Positions 35,021-45,160 of a stretch of DNA of 64,000 bases are shown here, in pieces. The DNA is taken from the NCBI GenBank assembly GCA_022821145.1, contig JAJEEE010000081.1, positions 62,001 through 126,000 of the forward strand. Direction: 5' to 3'. The translations under genes were made by a program, and so were the position numbers. The stretch is from Acidobacteriota bacterium. Its GTDB lineage: Bacteria > Acidobacteriota > Terriglobia > 20CM-2-55-15. Under the pieces are notes generated by a model. The model saw nothing but the letters and a program-made list of their open reading frames with translations, did no database searches and had not been told where the DNA came from. Numbering within the stretch: position 1 is the first letter of the stretch; the number at the start of each line of letters is the position of its first letter.

Positions 35021-37807
35021 ATGGCCAAGGCGCTTGAGTCGCCCGTAACGGGCGAGGACAGGATCGTCGTCCGCGGGGCCCGCGTACACAACCTCAAGAA
35101 CATCGACTTCGAGCTGCCCCACAACGCGCTGACCGTCGTGACCGGCGTCAGCGGTTCGGGAAAGTCGTCGTTGGCGTTCGACACGATCTACGCCGAGGGA
35201 CAGCGCCGGTACATCGAATCCCTTTCGGCCTATGCGCGCCAGTTCCTCGAGCGCATCGAGAAGCCGGACATCGACGACGCGTCCGGGATCGCTCCGGCAA
35301 TTTCCATCCGGCAGCGCAACACGACCCGCACGCCCAGGTCGACGGTCGGCACGTCGACGGAAATATACGACTACATCCGCCTTCTCTTCGCCAGGGTCGG
35401 CGTCACGCGATGCCGGGGTTGCGGCGGCGCCGTCGAGCGCGACACCGTGGACCAGGTCGCCGACCGCATTCTGTCGTGGCCCGAGGGGCGCCGGTTCCTC
35501 GTTCTGTTTCCGATTCCGAAGCTCTCCGGCGAAGCCGAGATAGCCGAGTGCCTGGGAGACCTGAAGCGGCGGGGGTTCGGCCGCATCTGGCAGGACGGAA
35601 CCTTCTACGAGTACTCCAGACCCGAAGCGCTGATCGACGTGGACTTCCAGCAGCCCAGCTTCGTCGTCGTCGACCGGCTCACGGTGAACCCGGACGTCCG
35701 CCAGCGCCTCATCGACTCGATCGAAACCTGCTTCCGGGAGAACGACGGGAACGTCCGGATTCAGGAAGCGGACGGCGAGGAGCGGGCCCATGGCTTCAGC
35801 GAACGGTTCGAGTGCAAGAACTGCGACATCCGGTACGAGGAGCCGGAGGCGCGGCTGTTCTCCTTCAACAATCCGTTCGGCGCCTGTTCCCGGTGTCAGG
35901 GCTTCGGCAACACGATCGACCTGGACATGAACCTGGTCGTTCCCGACCGGAGCCGGAGCGTCGCCGGGGGCGCCGTCGAGCCGTGGACGAAACCCCGCTA
36001 CCGGAAGCACCTGCACGAGTTTCGGAAGAAGGCCGAGGCCGCGGGTTTCCCGATGGGCGCGCCCTATCGGGAACTGGACGGCGAACAGCGGGCTTTTCTG
36101 ATGGTCGCCATCCGCGGTTTCTTCGACTACCTCGAGGCCAAGAAGTACAAGCTTCACGTTCGGGTCTTTCTGAGCCGCTACCGCGGATTCACGACCTGCC
36201 CGGACTGCGCCGGAACCCGGCTTCGCCGCGAAGCGCTCGACGTGCAGGTCGATGGCCGGAACATCGGTGAGGTTTCACGGATGTCGACCGCCGAGGCGTC
36301 AGGTTTCTTCGACCGGATGCGGCTTCGCCCCCATCAGGCGGACATCGCCGAGCGGGTCCTGTGGGAGATCCGGACCCGGCTCGGCTTTCTCAACCAGGTG
36401 GGTCTCCAGTACCTGACCCTCGACCGGCTGTCTTCCACGTTGTCGGGCGGCGAAGCGCAACGGATTCAACTGGCGACGTCGCTCGGTTCCACGCTCGTCG
36501 GGGCGCTCTACGTGTTGGACGAACCGTCGATCGGGCTCCATCCCCGGGACAACGAACGACTCATCCGCATCCTCCACAGGCTGCGTGAACTGGGGAACAC
36601 GGTGCTGGTCGTCGAACACGACGCCGAGATGATCCGGGCGGCGGACTGGCTGATCGACCTGGGACCGGGCGCCGGGGAGAACGGCGGCCACCTGGTGTTC
36701 CAGGGCCCTCTCGAGGCACTGGCCGGGACGACCGCGTCGCTGACCGGCAAGTACATTCGCGGGGAAATTCGCATTCCGTTGCCACGGCAACGCCGGACGC
36801 CGGGCAAACCGGTGCTGCAACTCCGAGGCGCGTCGAAGCACAATCTCAAGGACATCGACGTCGAAATCCCGCTCGGGCTGATGACGTGCGTCACGGGGGT
36901 TTCCGGATCCGGCAAGTCCACGCTGGTGCACGACTGCCTGTACGAGGCCCTGAAATCGCATCTGACCGGAACGGAGCCGGAAGCCGGAAGCGGTGCGATC
37001 CGGACCCACTCCAAATGGCTGGCCGACGTCGTCCTCGTCGATCAGAGCCCGATCGGGCGGACCCCCCGGTCCAACCCGGTGACCTATATCAAGGCGTTCG
37101 ACCAGATCCGGGAACTGTTCGCCGCCACCCCCGCGGCGCGGGCGAGCGGGTTCACGGCCGGCAGCTTCTCGTTCAACATTCCGGGAGGCCGCTGCGAGAC
37201 ATGCCAGGGCGACGGCGCCGTGACCGTCGAGATGCAGTTCCTCGCGGACGTGGAGCTGGTGTGCGAGGATTGCAAGGGCATGCGGTACCGGAGCGACGTG
37301 CTCGACGTGACCTACAAGGGCCGGCACATCTACGACGTTCTCCAGTTGACCGTTCGCGAAGCGCTGGCGTTCTTCTCCAACGTGAACCGCGTCACCCGGA
37401 AGCTGGCCATGCTCGACGAAGTGGGTCTCGGCTATCTCCGGCTCGGCCAGTCCGCAACGACGCTGTCCGGCGGCGAAGCCCAGCGAATCAAGCTGGCGTC
37501 GTACCTGGCGAAGGAAACCAGCGGCAAGACGCTGTTCATCTTCGACGAACCGACCACGGGTCTGCACTTCGACGACATCAACAAGCTACTCGCCGCGTTC
37601 CGGCGCCTGATTCGCGCCGGCGGCTCCGTCCTGATCATCGAGCACAACCTGGATGTCGTGAAAACCGCCGACTGGATCATTGATCTCGGCCCCGAAGGCG
37701 GCGAGGGCGGCGGCGAGGTCGTCGCCGTCGGTCCTCCCGAAGATGTCGTCAAGAACCGGAAGTCGATCACCGGCCGGTTTCTGGCGCCCAGGTTGAGGTT
37801 GGGATGA
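35021..37807 (+). CDS. uvrA: UvrABC excinuclease ATPase subunit UvrA
   Basis: The 928-residue damage sensor has two ABC ATPase modules (Walker [13 protein letters not shown] near residue 45 and [12 protein letters not shown] near 630; signatures LSGGEAQRI twice) and Cys-rich zinc modules (CKNC/CSRC and CETC/CEDC). It loads UvrB on bulky lesions during nucleotide excision repair. Length is normal. It is followed by a TPR gene with a four-base ATGA overlap. Confidence 0.98.
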   Translation: MAKALESPVTGEDRIVVRGARVHNLKNIDFELPHNALTVVTGVSGSGKSSLAFDTIYAEGQRRYIESLSAYARQFLERIEKPDIDDASGIAPAISIRQRNTTRTPRSTVGTSTEIYDYIRLLFARVGVTRCRGCGGAVERDTVDQVADRILSWPEGRRFLVLFPIPKLSGEAEIAECLGDLKRRGFGRIWQDGTFYEYSRPEALIDVDFQQPSFVVVDRLTVNPDVRQRLIDSIETCFRENDGNVRIQEADGEERAHGFSERFECKNCDIRYEEPEARLFSFNNPFGACSRCQGFGNTIDLDMNLVVPDRSRSVAGGAVEPWTKPRYRKHLHEFRKKAEAAGFPMGAPYRELDGEQRAFLMVAIRGFFDYLEAKKYKLHVRVFLSRYRGFTTCPDCAGTRLRREALDVQVDGRNIGEVSRMSTAEASGFFDRMRLRPHQADIAERVLWEIRTRLGFLNQVGLQYLTLDRLSSTLSGGEAQRIQLATSLGSTLVGALYVLDEPSIGLHPRDNERLIRILHRLRELGNTVLVVEHDAEMIRAADWLIDLGPGAGENGGHLVFQGPLEALAGTTASLTGKYIRGEIRIPLPRQRRTPGKPVLQLRGASKHNLKDIDVEIPLGLMTCVTGVSGSGKSTLVHDCLYEALKSHLTGTEPEAGSGAIRTHSKWLADVVLVDQSPIGRTPRSNPVTYIKAFDQIRELFAATPAARASGFTAGSFSFNIPGGRCETCQGDGAVTVEMQFLADVELVCEDCKGMRYRSDVLDVTYKGRHIYDVLQLTVREALAFFSNVNRVTRKLAMLDEVGLGYLRLGQSATTLSGGEAQRIKLASYLAKETSGKTLFIFDEPTTGLHFDDINKLLAAFRRLIRAGGSVLIIEHNLDVVKTADWIIDLGPEGGEGGGEVVAVGPPEDVVKNRKSITGRFLAPRLRLG

Positions 37808-39048
37808 GTCCCGCAATGATCGCGATCCTGTTCCTGGGTCTGCTGCCTCAGGCCGCGGAACCGTCGCCCGCGGATCGGTACGAGCGGGCGATGGGCGCCA
37901 TCGCGGCCGCGGATTGGGACGCGGCGATCGCCGACCTGAGCGCCGTCCTCGAATCCAATCCGTCGCATATGCCTTCGAAGTTCTATCTCGCCGTCAGCTA
38001 CAACGGCAGCGGACGGACCGATCGCGCGATCGAGACCTACCGGGAAATACTCGCGCTGGATGCGACGGTCTTCGAGGCCCGGATGAATCTCGGTGTGCTT
38101 CTGGCGGAGGACGGACGCGAAGACGAGGCGGTGGAGGCATTCGGGCGGGCCATGGAACTGGCCCCGGACGATCCCGCTCCCGCGCTGTACCGGGCCCAGG
38201 TGCTCGGCCAATCGGACCGCGTCGACGAGGCGATCGACGCGTACCGGCTCGTGCTGGCGCGCGCGGGCGCCGGGACGGAGGCCGCGATGGAAGCCTACCG
38301 GCGCCTGGGAAGCCTCCACGTCCGACGGGACGAGCCCGACGCCGCCGAGACGATGCTTGCAGAAGCCGTTCGACTGGGTCTGGAGGACCCGTCCGTTTTC
38401 GTCGCGTTGGGAGATCTGCGTCTGTCGGCGGACGATCGGGACGGGGCGCGGGCGCACTACGAACGCGCCCTGGGTCTGGACGCGGGAAACGCCGACATCG
38501 AGTTGCGGCTCGCGCTGGTCTTGCGCGATTCGGGGCTGCCCGACGATGCGATCCGGCTGATCGAAGACCGGGATGACGTGAACGCGCTCCTGGCCGACAC
38601 CTACGCCGCGGCGGGACGCATCGACGAGGCCGCCGCGATCTACGAGCGGCTGGTCGCGGATGAACCCGAGAACGCGGACCACTGGCACGGACTCGGCCAG
38701 AGCCACTACGAAATGGGCGACTTCGACCGGGCGGTGCCGGCGCTGGAACGCGCGGTTCGTCTCGACGCCGCGCGCCACGAGGCATTGGGCGCGCTGGCGG
38801 CCGTCCATCATCGGCGGGAAGACTGGTCGAGGGCCCGCGACACGCTCCTCCGATATCTCGAGATTCGGCCGGACCACGCGCCCTCGATCTTCCTGCTTGC
38901 GACGTGCTACGACAATTTGGGCGACGCCGAGCAGGCGCGGGTGCACTATAATCGGTTCATCTCACTCGACGACGGAAGCGACGATGCCCGATCGTTCCAG
39001 GTACGGCAGAGAATTCAGGCGCTTGAGGCGATTCTCGAGACGCGCTAG
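37804..39048 (+). CDS. Exported TPR-repeat protein
   Basis: The 414-residue protein has a short N-terminal hydrophobic segment (MIAILFLGLLPQAAEP), which looks like a signal peptide, and about ten tetratricopeptide repeats (for example AIETYREILALDATVFEARMNLG and GLGQSHYEMGDFDRAVPALERA). TPR arrays bind partner proteins; no enzymatic domain is seen. It overlaps uvrA by four bases and its end overlaps the next lipoprotein gene. Confidence 0.88.
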   Translation: MSPAMIAILFLGLLPQAAEPSPADRYERAMGAIAAADWDAAIADLSAVLESNPSHMPSKFYLAVSYNGSGRTDRAIETYREILALDATVFEARMNLGVLLAEDGREDEAVEAFGRAMELAPDDPAPALYRAQVLGQSDRVDEAIDAYRLVLARAGAGTEAAMEAYRRLGSLHVRRDEPDAAETMLAEAVRLGLEDPSVFVALGDLRLSADDRDGARAHYERALGLDAGNADIELRLALVLRDSGLPDDAIRLIEDRDDVNALLADTYAAAGRIDEAAAIYERLVADEPENADHWHGLGQSHYEMGDFDRAVPALERAVRLDAARHEALGALAAVHHRREDWSRARDTLLRYLEIRPDHAPSIFLLATCYDNLGDAEQARVHYNRFISLDDGSDDARSFQVRQRIQALEAILETR

Positions 39049-39529
39049 CGCGGCCTGTCTGGCCCTACTGGCCCTCACCGCGTGCTCCGATCCGCGAAAC
39101 CTGTTCAGCGAATCGCGGGATGAGCGGCTGCGCCGCCTCGACAACGAACGCTCTCGACTGGCGCGGGCCCGCGGCCCGGTCGACCGGACGCGGATACAGG
39201 TGAACATCGCGAACCTGCTGGTCAGCCTGATCGGCGACGCCGTCAGCGACGGCGACATCGAGCGGCTCGGGCTTCGAATGATGGAGTACCGATCGGCCGT
39301 GACGAATGCACGGGACGTGATGATGGGTTCGGGCCGGAACGCGGTCGACGATTCGGCAGGTTTCCGCGACCTGGAAATCGCGCTCCGGAGGCACGTTCGA
39401 CAGCTGGACGACATCGGGGGCCGACTCACGTTCGGGCTCCGGCAACCGATCACCGAACTGATCGACGAAATCGCGGACATTCGCAGCGAATTGCTCGGAG
39501 CCCTGTTCCCGAGCCTCAACGACGTGTGA
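38984..39529 (+). CDS. Helical lipoprotein of unknown function
   Basis: The 181-residue protein (ATG at 38984, overlapping the TPR gene by 65 bases) has an Arg-rich n-region and a lipobox LLALTACSD, so it is lipid-anchored. The mature part is mostly helix (RLRRLDNERSRLARARGP, LRRHVRQLDDIGG) without cysteines or known motifs. It lies between the TPR protein and another exported helical protein with a similar layout, and the three may form an envelope complex. No family recognised. Confidence 0.7.
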   Translation: MPDRSRYGREFRRLRRFSRRASAACLALLALTACSDPRNLFSESRDERLRRLDNERSRLARARGPVDRTRIQVNIANLLVSLIGDAVSDGDIERLGLRMMEYRSAVTNARDVMMGSGRNAVDDSAGFRDLEIALRRHVRQLDDIGGRLTFGLRQPITELIDEIADIRSELLGALFPSLNDV

Positions 39530-39549
39530 GGCGAGGCCGGGCCAAAGCC

Positions 39550-40170
39550 ATGCAACCCATGCGGAAACGCCTCTTGACGACAGCGGCCGTGCTGTTGGCG
39601 GGTTTGGCCGGCGCCGCACCCGGCGACGCCGCGGACGACTACTTCACGGACGCCGAAATCGAACGGATCCGCGACGCGCAGAGAATCGAACGCCGGATTC
39701 CCGTGTTTCTGGAAATCGCCGGCGTGCGCCTCGTACGGCTCGGGATCATGGAAGGCGACGCCGAAGTCGCGGACTCGCGCGAGGAAGGAAACGGTCTGAC
39801 GCGGACCATAATCCGCCTGCTCGACCCGGAGGCGGCCGACGAGCTCGACGAGTTGGCGCGCCAACAGGACGAGTTCAGCAACGATTTGAGCGTCTTCACC
39901 CGGGCCGACCTGCTGCGCGGCTATTTTCAGGCCCTGGACGAGGCCATAGACAACATCGACGACGCCTACGAACGGGGCCGCGGCAACGTCCGCCGTCCTC
40001 TCGAGGACCTGCTGGAATTCACCGAGGACACGATCCCGAACCTGAGGGAGTTCTCCCCGGGGAACCGCGACGAGGAAGTCGCGCTCGAGGACGCGCTCGA
40101 GATCGCCGAGTTGGCAAGGGACGGCGCGTCCGAAGCGCTGGAGGTCGTACCCCGGACCGAGGAACGTTGA
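39550..40170 (+). CDS. Exported acidic helical protein of unknown function
   Basis: The 206-residue protein starts at ATG 39550 with a clean signal peptide (MRKRLLTTAAVLLAGLAGAAPGDAA). A GTG at 39526 overlapping the previous stop is an alternative start. The mature chain is strongly acidic and helical (DELDELARQQDEFSNDLSVF, LDEAIDNIDDAYERG) with no cysteine. It follows the helical lipoprotein directly and is coupled to the zinc protease gene by TTGA overlap. Function not recognised. Confidence 0.7.
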   Translation: MQPMRKRLLTTAAVLLAGLAGAAPGDAADDYFTDAEIERIRDAQRIERRIPVFLEIAGVRLVRLGIMEGDAEVADSREEGNGLTRTIIRLLDPEAADELDELARQQDEFSNDLSVFTRADLLRGYFQALDEAIDNIDDAYERGRGNVRRPLEDLLEFTEDTIPNLREFSPGNRDEEVALEDALEIAELARDGASEALEVVPRTEER

Positions 40171-40919
40171 CGCGGCTCCTACAGCCCGCCCTCGACTTCG
40201 AAACGACCCCGGCCGACTCCCTGGAATCCGCGTTTCGCCGTGTCCACCGGCAAGTCAAGCCCCGAACACCGGTCCCGGCGATCCGCACGCGGTTCTACCC
40301 GTCGGTGGGAGCCAATCACAACGTCAAGCTCGAACGCGGGACGCTGACCGTCCGGGTCAGCGACCTGTTCGAGGACGCGCCGGCCCACATCTTCGAAACG
40401 ATCGCCGCCATCCTGCTGTCGAAGCTCTACAAGACGAAGCTCGACGCACGCCACAACGACATCTACCGCCGTTACACGATGAGCGAACCGATGCTCGAGC
40501 GGGCGCGCCGCGCGCGGGCGGAACGGGGCCGGCCCGGTCCGACGACGGATCCAAGGGGCCGGCGCCACAACCTGGACCGGCTGTTCGACGCCCTCAACCG
40601 CGAGTACTTCGACTCCGGACTGCCGAAGCCCGCGCTCTCGTGGACACGACGCGGCACGCGAACGCTGCTGGGGCGGTACGACTTCGATCAGGACACCGTC
40701 TTCGTCAGCCGGTCGCTCGACTCACCCGGCGTGCCCGAGCATGTCGTCCGCTACATCCTCTTTCACGAGATGCTACATGTGAAGCACGGCGCCCGGATCC
40801 GCAACGGGCGCAAGCTTGTTCACACGGCGGAGTTCCGCCGCGAAGAACGGGGCTTCACCGACTACGACGCCGCCAACGACTGGTTGCAGCGTCGCGGAAA
40901 CGCGGTGTTTCAAGACTGA
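40167..40919 (+). CDS. SprT-like zinc metalloprotease
   Basis: The 250-residue protein has the zinc site HEMLH at about residue 200 and a downstream HTAEFRREERGF that can supply the third ligand, as in SprT/YgjP-like gluzincins. The N-terminal half (VKLERGTLTVRVSDLFEDAP, FETIAAILLSKLY) is a substrate-handling domain of unknown kind. The TTG at 40167 overlaps the previous stop (TTGA) and has AGGA in front. SprT-type proteins act on DNA-protein crosslinks or other nuclear-type substrates in other organisms; here the target is unknown. Confidence 0.82.
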   Translation: MTRLLQPALDFETTPADSLESAFRRVHRQVKPRTPVPAIRTRFYPSVGANHNVKLERGTLTVRVSDLFEDAPAHIFETIAAILLSKLYKTKLDARHNDIYRRYTMSEPMLERARRARAERGRPGPTTDPRGRRHNLDRLFDALNREYFDSGLPKPALSWTRRGTRTLLGRYDFDQDTVFVSRSLDSPGVPEHVVRYILFHEMLHVKHGARIRNGRKLVHTAEFRREERGFTDYDAANDWLQRRGNAVFQD

Positions 40920-40938
40920 AATAAAATTCAGAACAGTG

Positions 40939-40971
40939 TTCCACAACGCTTGTGGATATTCCTGTGGAAAC
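40939..40971. promoter_or_regulatory. Cluster of DnaA-box-like sequences
   Basis: TTCCACAA (40939-40946), TGTGGATAT (40951-40959, one mismatch to the DnaA box) and TGTGGAAAC (40963-40971) lie within 33 bases; CCACAA-CGC-TTGTGG (40941-40955) is also a perfect small hairpin. They sit in the gap between the protease and hflX 3' ends. The context is not that of a replication origin. Confidence 0.4.
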
Positions 40972-41050
40972 GCGTGAACGCGCCGCGTCCGCATCTCGCA
41001 AGTCTATGTTTTCAGGCGAGTTGAGCCATAACGCGACGGCTGACGAGCTG

Positions 41051-41101
41051 TTGAAAAGGCCGGACACTCCTTCGCGACATTCCCGAATTTCGCGCCCGGC
41101 C
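41051..41101 (-). terminator. Likely terminator after hflX
   Basis: On the minus strand, seven bases past the hflX stop, GGCCGG (41101-41096 side) pairs with CCGGCC (41063-41058). An inner CGCGA/TCGCG stem closes part of the 32-base loop, and TTTTCAA follows. The T-run is short, so termination is plausible rather than certain. Confidence 0.5.
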
Positions 41102-41107
41102 GGCGTG

Positions 41108-42145
41108 TCAGCGGGGAAGACGGTCGACGCACTCGTGAATGCGCGCCTTCAGTTCCGGGATGCCCTGACCGGTCCGGGCCGAAATGGCGACGATGTCGGC
41201 GCCCGCGTCCGGCGGCGGGACCGCGCGGTCGATCTTGTTGTATACGCGCAACCGCGCGTGGCCGGCGCATCCCAGGTCGCCGAGCACCTCGTCCACGACA
41301 CGCATCCGCTCCCGGTAATCGCGTTCCGATACGTCGACGACGTGGAGAATCAGGTCCGAGGCGACGACCTCTTCGAGCGTGGCCCGAAAGGCGTCGACCA
41401 GGTCGTGAGGGAGCTTGCGGATGAAGCCGACGGTGTCGGAGATCAGCACGGCGGCGGCGTCGCCCAGCCGCACGCGGCGGACGACGGGATCGAGCGTGGC
41501 GAAGACCTGGGCCGACACGCGCGTCGACGCGCCGGAGAGCCGGACGAACAATGTCGACTTCCCGGCGTTCGTGTAGCCGACGAGCGCCACGATCGGCAGC
41601 CGGCTCCGCCGGCGCCGGTCCCGGTGCAGCCGCCGGTGCTTGCGAACCTGCTCGGCGTCCTGCCGCAGCTTCGCGATCCGGCTTCGGATGCGCCGCCGGT
41701 CCACCTCGAGCCGGGTCTCGCCGGGTCCGCGCGTTCCGATCCCGCCGCCGAGCCGTGACAGCCAGTCCCCGGAACCGGCGAGCCGCGACAGCCGATAGTT
41801 GAGCTGGGCGAGCTCGACCTGGAGCTTTCCCTCGCGCGTCCGGGCCCGGCGCGCGAAGATGTCCAGGATAAGGCCCGTACGGTCCACGACTTTCGTTTCC
41901 ACGACGCGTTCGAGATTCCGCATCTGGCCCGGGCTCAGGTCGTCGTCCATGATGACCAGGTCGGCACGGAGCCGCACGACGTCGTCCCGGAGCTCTTCGG
42001 CCTTGCCGTGCCCGATGAACAGGCCGGGGTCGGGCCGGTCCCGATGCTGGATCACCTCGTCGACGACTCGCGCGCCGGCGGCGCCCGCCAGTTCGCGCAA
42101 CTCGTCGAGCGGCTCCTCCAGACCCACGAGAATCGCGTTTTCCAT
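41108..42145 (-). CDS. hflX: Ribosome-associated GTPase HflX
   Basis: The 345-residue GTPase has the HflX N-terminal domain (GKAEELRDDV, DDDLSPGQMRNLE), the glycine-rich linker GGGIGTRGPGETRLE and the G domain (G1 GYTNAGKST, G3 DTVGF, G4 NKID). HflX splits stalled ribosomes. It follows hfq by 16 bases, the conserved hfq-hflX pairing seen in proteobacteria too. The C-terminal extension is short. Confidence 0.96.
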   Translation of the reverse strand: MENAILVGLEEPLDELRELAGAAGARVVDEVIQHRDRPDPGLFIGHGKAEELRDDVVRLRADLVIMDDDLSPGQMRNLERVVETKVVDRTGLILDIFARRARTREGKLQVELAQLNYRLSRLAGSGDWLSRLGGGIGTRGPGETRLEVDRRRIRSRIAKLRQDAEQVRKHRRLHRDRRRRSRLPIVALVGYTNAGKSTLFVRLSGASTRVSAQVFATLDPVVRRVRLGDAAAVLISDTVGFIRKLPHDLVDAFRATLEEVVASDLILHVVDVSERDYRERMRVVDEVLGDLGCAGHARLRVYNKIDRAVPPPDAGADIVAISARTGQGIPELKARIHECVDRLPR

Positions 42146-42161
42146 CGGATCGGACGGCGCC

Positions 42162-42434
42162 TCAAGCCTCCTTCCGGGCCGCGTCGGGCTCGCGGGGCGC
42201 GGGTTCCCGAGGCGTACGCGGCGGCCCGGATCGCGACGTGGTCACGGTCGAGATCGCGTGCTTGAAAATGAGCTGTTCCTGATGGTTGGTCGACAGGATC
42301 ACCGAGTACTTGTCGAAACCCTTGAGCCGACCCATGAGCTTCACGCCGCTCATCAGGAAGATCGTGACCGGCTGTTTTTCCTTGCGCACGGTGTTCAGAT
42401 AGACGTCCTGAATGTTCTGCGACTTGTTCTCCAT
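42162..42434 (-). CDS. hfq: RNA chaperone Hfq
   Basis: The 90-residue protein has the Sm1 motif ([25 protein letters not shown]) and the Sm2 motif with the Hfq-specific IFKHAIST. It forms a hexamer ring and pairs small RNAs with mRNAs. The last 22 residues are a disordered Pro/Arg tail. It lies after miaA by about 20 bases, in the conserved miaA-hfq-hflX order. Confidence 0.98.
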   Translation of the reverse strand: MENKSQNIQDVYLNTVRKEKQPVTIFLMSGVKLMGRLKGFDKYSVILSTNHQEQLIFKHAISTVTTSRSGPPRTPREPAPREPDAARKEA

Positions 42435-42455
42435 AAGGGCACTCCCCCAAAAAAT

Positions 42456-43442
42456 TCAAGGTTCGCCCGGGCCCGGACCGGCGGCGATGCCTGTCCTCGG
42501 CCCGGCCCGTTCTCCGTCCAGGAAGCGGAGCACCCGCGCCTGGATCGCCGGGTCGCCGCCGACCCCCTGGAACCAGGCGGCCGCGTGCTGTTTCCTGAAC
42601 CACGTCGTCTGGCGCTTCGCGTACCGACGGGTGTCCCGCTCTGTCCGCATTATGGCCTCATCGACGGGAATAATGCCATCCACGTAATCGAGCGCGTGGC
42701 GATAACCGATGGCCCGGAAGGCCGGCGCCTCACGGGCGACGCCGCCCTCCAGGATGCGCCGCACCTCGCCCGCGATGCCCGCCTTGTACATCCGGCTCAC
42801 GCGAAGGCGAATCCTCTCGTGGAGCCGTTCCCGTCCCGGTTCCAGGCCGATGAGCCGGAAGGCGTACCCATCGAGCGGATTTCGCGCGCGGCCGGCCAGG
42901 TGAGCGGACAGCGGTCGGCCGGTCATCAACCGCACTTCGATGGCCCGGATCACCTTGGGGACGTCCGCCGGCGCGATTCTGGCGCCGGCGCCCGGGTCGA
43001 GACGCGCCAGTATGCGATGCAGGCGCCCGGCGCCGCCGTCGCGCGCGCGCTCCTCGAGACGCAGTCGCCAGTGCTCGGAGCGGCGTGGACCGTCGAACAA
43101 CCCCTCGATCAGGGCGCGCAGATAGAGGCCGGTCCCGCCTACCAGGATCGGGACCGCGCGGCGTTCACGAATCCCGGCGAGCACGGCCTCGGCCCGTCTC
43201 CGGTATTCGCCCGCGCTGAACAACTCGCCGGGGTCCAGGATGTCGATGAGATGGTGCGGCGCCCGGGCCCGGTCGGCCGCCGGCGGCTTGGCCGTTCCGA
43301 TATCGAACGACCGGTAGAGCTGCATGGAGTCGTAGTTGACGATCTCGCCGCCCAGCGCCTCGGCCAGCGCCAGGGCCAGGTCGGACTTCCCGCTCGCGGT
43401 GGGCCCGACGACGGCGATGGCCGGGTAACGGTCCCGGGTCAG
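42456..43442 (-). CDS. miaA: tRNA dimethylallyltransferase MiaA
   Basis: The 328-residue enzyme adds an isopentenyl group to A37 of tRNAs. It has the P-loop VVGPTASGKSDLA, the DSMQLYRSFDIGTAKP region, VGGTGLYLRALIEG and the C-terminal RRYAKRQTTWFRKQ. No ATG, GTG or TTG lies near the expected N-terminus. A CTG at 43442, overlapping the spoIID stop (CTGA), would give the normal 8-residue lead before the P-loop and is my chosen start. The open frame runs on upstream without sense. Confidence 0.93.
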   Translation of the reverse strand: MTRDRYPAIAVVGPTASGKSDLALALAEALGGEIVNYDSMQLYRSFDIGTAKPPAADRARAPHHLIDILDPGELFSAGEYRRRAEAVLAGIRERRAVPILVGGTGLYLRALIEGLFDGPRRSEHWRLRLEERARDGGAGRLHRILARLDPGAGARIAPADVPKVIRAIEVRLMTGRPLSAHLAGRARNPLDGYAFRLIGLEPGRERLHERIRLRVSRMYKAGIAGEVRRILEGGVAREAPAFRAIGYRHALDYVDGIIPVDEAIMRTERDTRRYAKRQTTWFRKQHAAAWFQGVGGDPAIQARVLRFLDGERAGPRTGIAAGPGPGEP

Positions 43443-45160
43443 AAGACGCGCTCCAGCTCGATTCCCCGGTAGTACGTCTTCATGATGTCTTCGGCCGTCG
43501 CGCCGTCGAGCGCCATGCCGTAAGCGCCCACCTGACACAGTCCGACGCCGTGGCCCCACCCGTTGCCGAAGAAGCGCATCCCGAGGAGATCGCCTTGCCG
43601 GTTGCGCTCCTCGTCGATGTAGACCAACGAGTCCCGAATTCCGAGCAGCGTCCGCAAACGCGGCCCCCGGATGACTTCGACACCGCGGGCGCCTTGAATT
43701 TCGGCCCGGACGACCCGGTTCGAAGGTCCGCGCTCCAGGACGACGATGTCGTCGAGGCCGCCGATCCCGAGCGGGGCGAACGCGTCGTCCAATTCCGAGC
43801 GCGTCCGGTGGAGCTGCCACCGGGCGACGGGAGAATAGCGATCGGCGGCGTCTCCGGCGGGGTTGTCGCGGTAAACGAGCGCCACGATTTCGGGAAGGGC
43901 GTCGCCGCCGGGCGTTTCCGGCGCCAGGCGGAATTCCATGCTCTCGCCCCCGATCCAGGCGCCCTGGTCGACGGGCAGCCGCGCATCGCCCACGCGGCGG
44001 AAGATGGCGGCGTCGGACCGCAGCCGGAAGTCCTGGATCCGGGACCCGACCCGCGCTGTCAAGACCTCGCCGTTCCAGGACATCAAGCGCGCCGGCCGCC
44101 ATTCGAACGCGTTCTTGCCCGTCAGCAGGCGGACCAGAACCTCCCCGCGTCCGTTCGTCCCCGCTGGCCGAAGGATGCCCTGCTCTTCCAGGAACACGCG
44201 GTCCGAGGCCGCGGGCACGCCCGGAAAGAAGCGGCTCCGAATGAAAGCCGACCAGGTGTCGATATCGTCCGACGCGGGCTCGCCGACGTCGCCCAGACCG
44301 AGGAAGCGTCCGGCGTCGGCGAAGGTCTCCACGCCGGCGATGCCCAGGAGCCCCGTCTCCCAGTCCGGATACGACACCGACGACGCGAACGGCTGCGGCT
44401 CCGGGTGTTCGGCGTGACACACCGTCGACACCAGGTACGGCAGCGGCTCGCCGAACACGTTCTCGGAGTTCTCCGTTCGGCCCCCGCACGTCGAGCTGTA
44501 AAGCGCGTTGATCGGTTCGCCGTCGTAGGTGGCGACGACCCCACGGGTTTCCTCGACGGCGCGCGTCGCAAGCGGATGCTCGGTATCGAGTCCCCCGTAG
44601 ACCTGGCACTGGTCCGTGGCGCAGATGTCGTAGCCGTCCTCGGCGAACTGGCCGAGGTTGCGAACGATGTAGGTTCGGGCGGCGATCGCCTGCGCCTTCA
44701 GCGCCTCGAGCTCCGGAAACGGTTCCGGCGCCAACTCGTTCGGCACCACCCCGAGCAGGTATTCCTCCAGCGGCAGTTCGTTGACGACGGTGAACGCGTC
44801 TCCGCCGCCGAGAACCTCGACCGCTCCGCGATAGGCGGTCCCGTCGACTTCGAGCGGCGCCGAGCCGGCCCGTACGGCGATCCTGGAATCCATGGGACGC
44901 ACCAGCACGGTTTCGCCGTCCAGCTCGATCGCCATGCGCCGGACCAAGTCCTCCGGCCGCACTTCGGCGTCCGCGGACGCAAGCGCGACGATCGTCGTGA
45001 ACCGCGCGCTCCGGACCGTCCGCCCCTCGAGCACGTAGGACGCATCGGAAGACAGCCTGAAACCCGCCACGTCGCGTTCGACGCCGATGCGGACGAGCGG
45101 CTCCTCGCTCGGCGAGACCTGGACAGCCAGCAGCAGCGCGAACGCCAATCGGAGTTTCAT
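43439..45160 (-). CDS. SpoIID/LytB-domain protein
   Basis: The 573-residue exported protein (signal MKLRLAFALLLAVQVSPSEE) contains the SpoIID domain: VVNELPLEEYLLGVVPNEL, LEALKAQAIAARTYIVRN, YSSTCGGRTENSENVFG and the end motif GWGHGVGLCQVGAYGMA. In spore formers SpoIID cleaves peptidoglycan glycan strands; here it is likely a wall-remodelling lytic enzyme or amidase enhancer. The central 150 residues are an insertion. It overlaps tonB by four bases. Confidence 0.92.
   Translation of the reverse strand: MKLRLAFALLLAVQVSPSEEPLVRIGVERDVAGFRLSSDASYVLEGRTVRSARFTTIVALASADAEVRPEDLVRRMAIELDGETVLVRPMDSRIAVRAGSAPLEVDGTAYRGAVEVLGGGDAFTVVNELPLEEYLLGVVPNELAPEPFPELEALKAQAIAARTYIVRNLGQFAEDGYDICATDQCQVYGGLDTEHPLATRAVEETRGVVATYDGEPINALYSSTCGGRTENSENVFGEPLPYLVSTVCHAEHPEPQPFASSVSYPDWETGLLGIAGVETFADAGRFLGLGDVGEPASDDIDTWSAFIRSRFFPGVPAASDRVFLEEQGILRPAGTNGRGEVLVRLLTGKNAFEWRPARLMSWNGEVLTARVGSRIQDFRLRSDAAIFRRVGDARLPVDQGAWIGGESMEFRLAPETPGGDALPEIVALVYRDNPAGDAADRYSPVARWQLHRTRSELDDAFAPLGIGGLDDIVVLERGPSNRVVRAEIQGARGVEVIRGPRLRTLLGIRDSLVYIDEERNRQGDLLGMRFFGNGWGHGVGLCQVGAYGMALDGATAEDIMKTYYRGIELERVF

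Noticed and set aside
40939-40971. Chromosomal replication origin
   Set aside because: Only three imperfect DnaA-like boxes, no AT-rich unwinding element and no dnaA, dnaN or parAB nearby.
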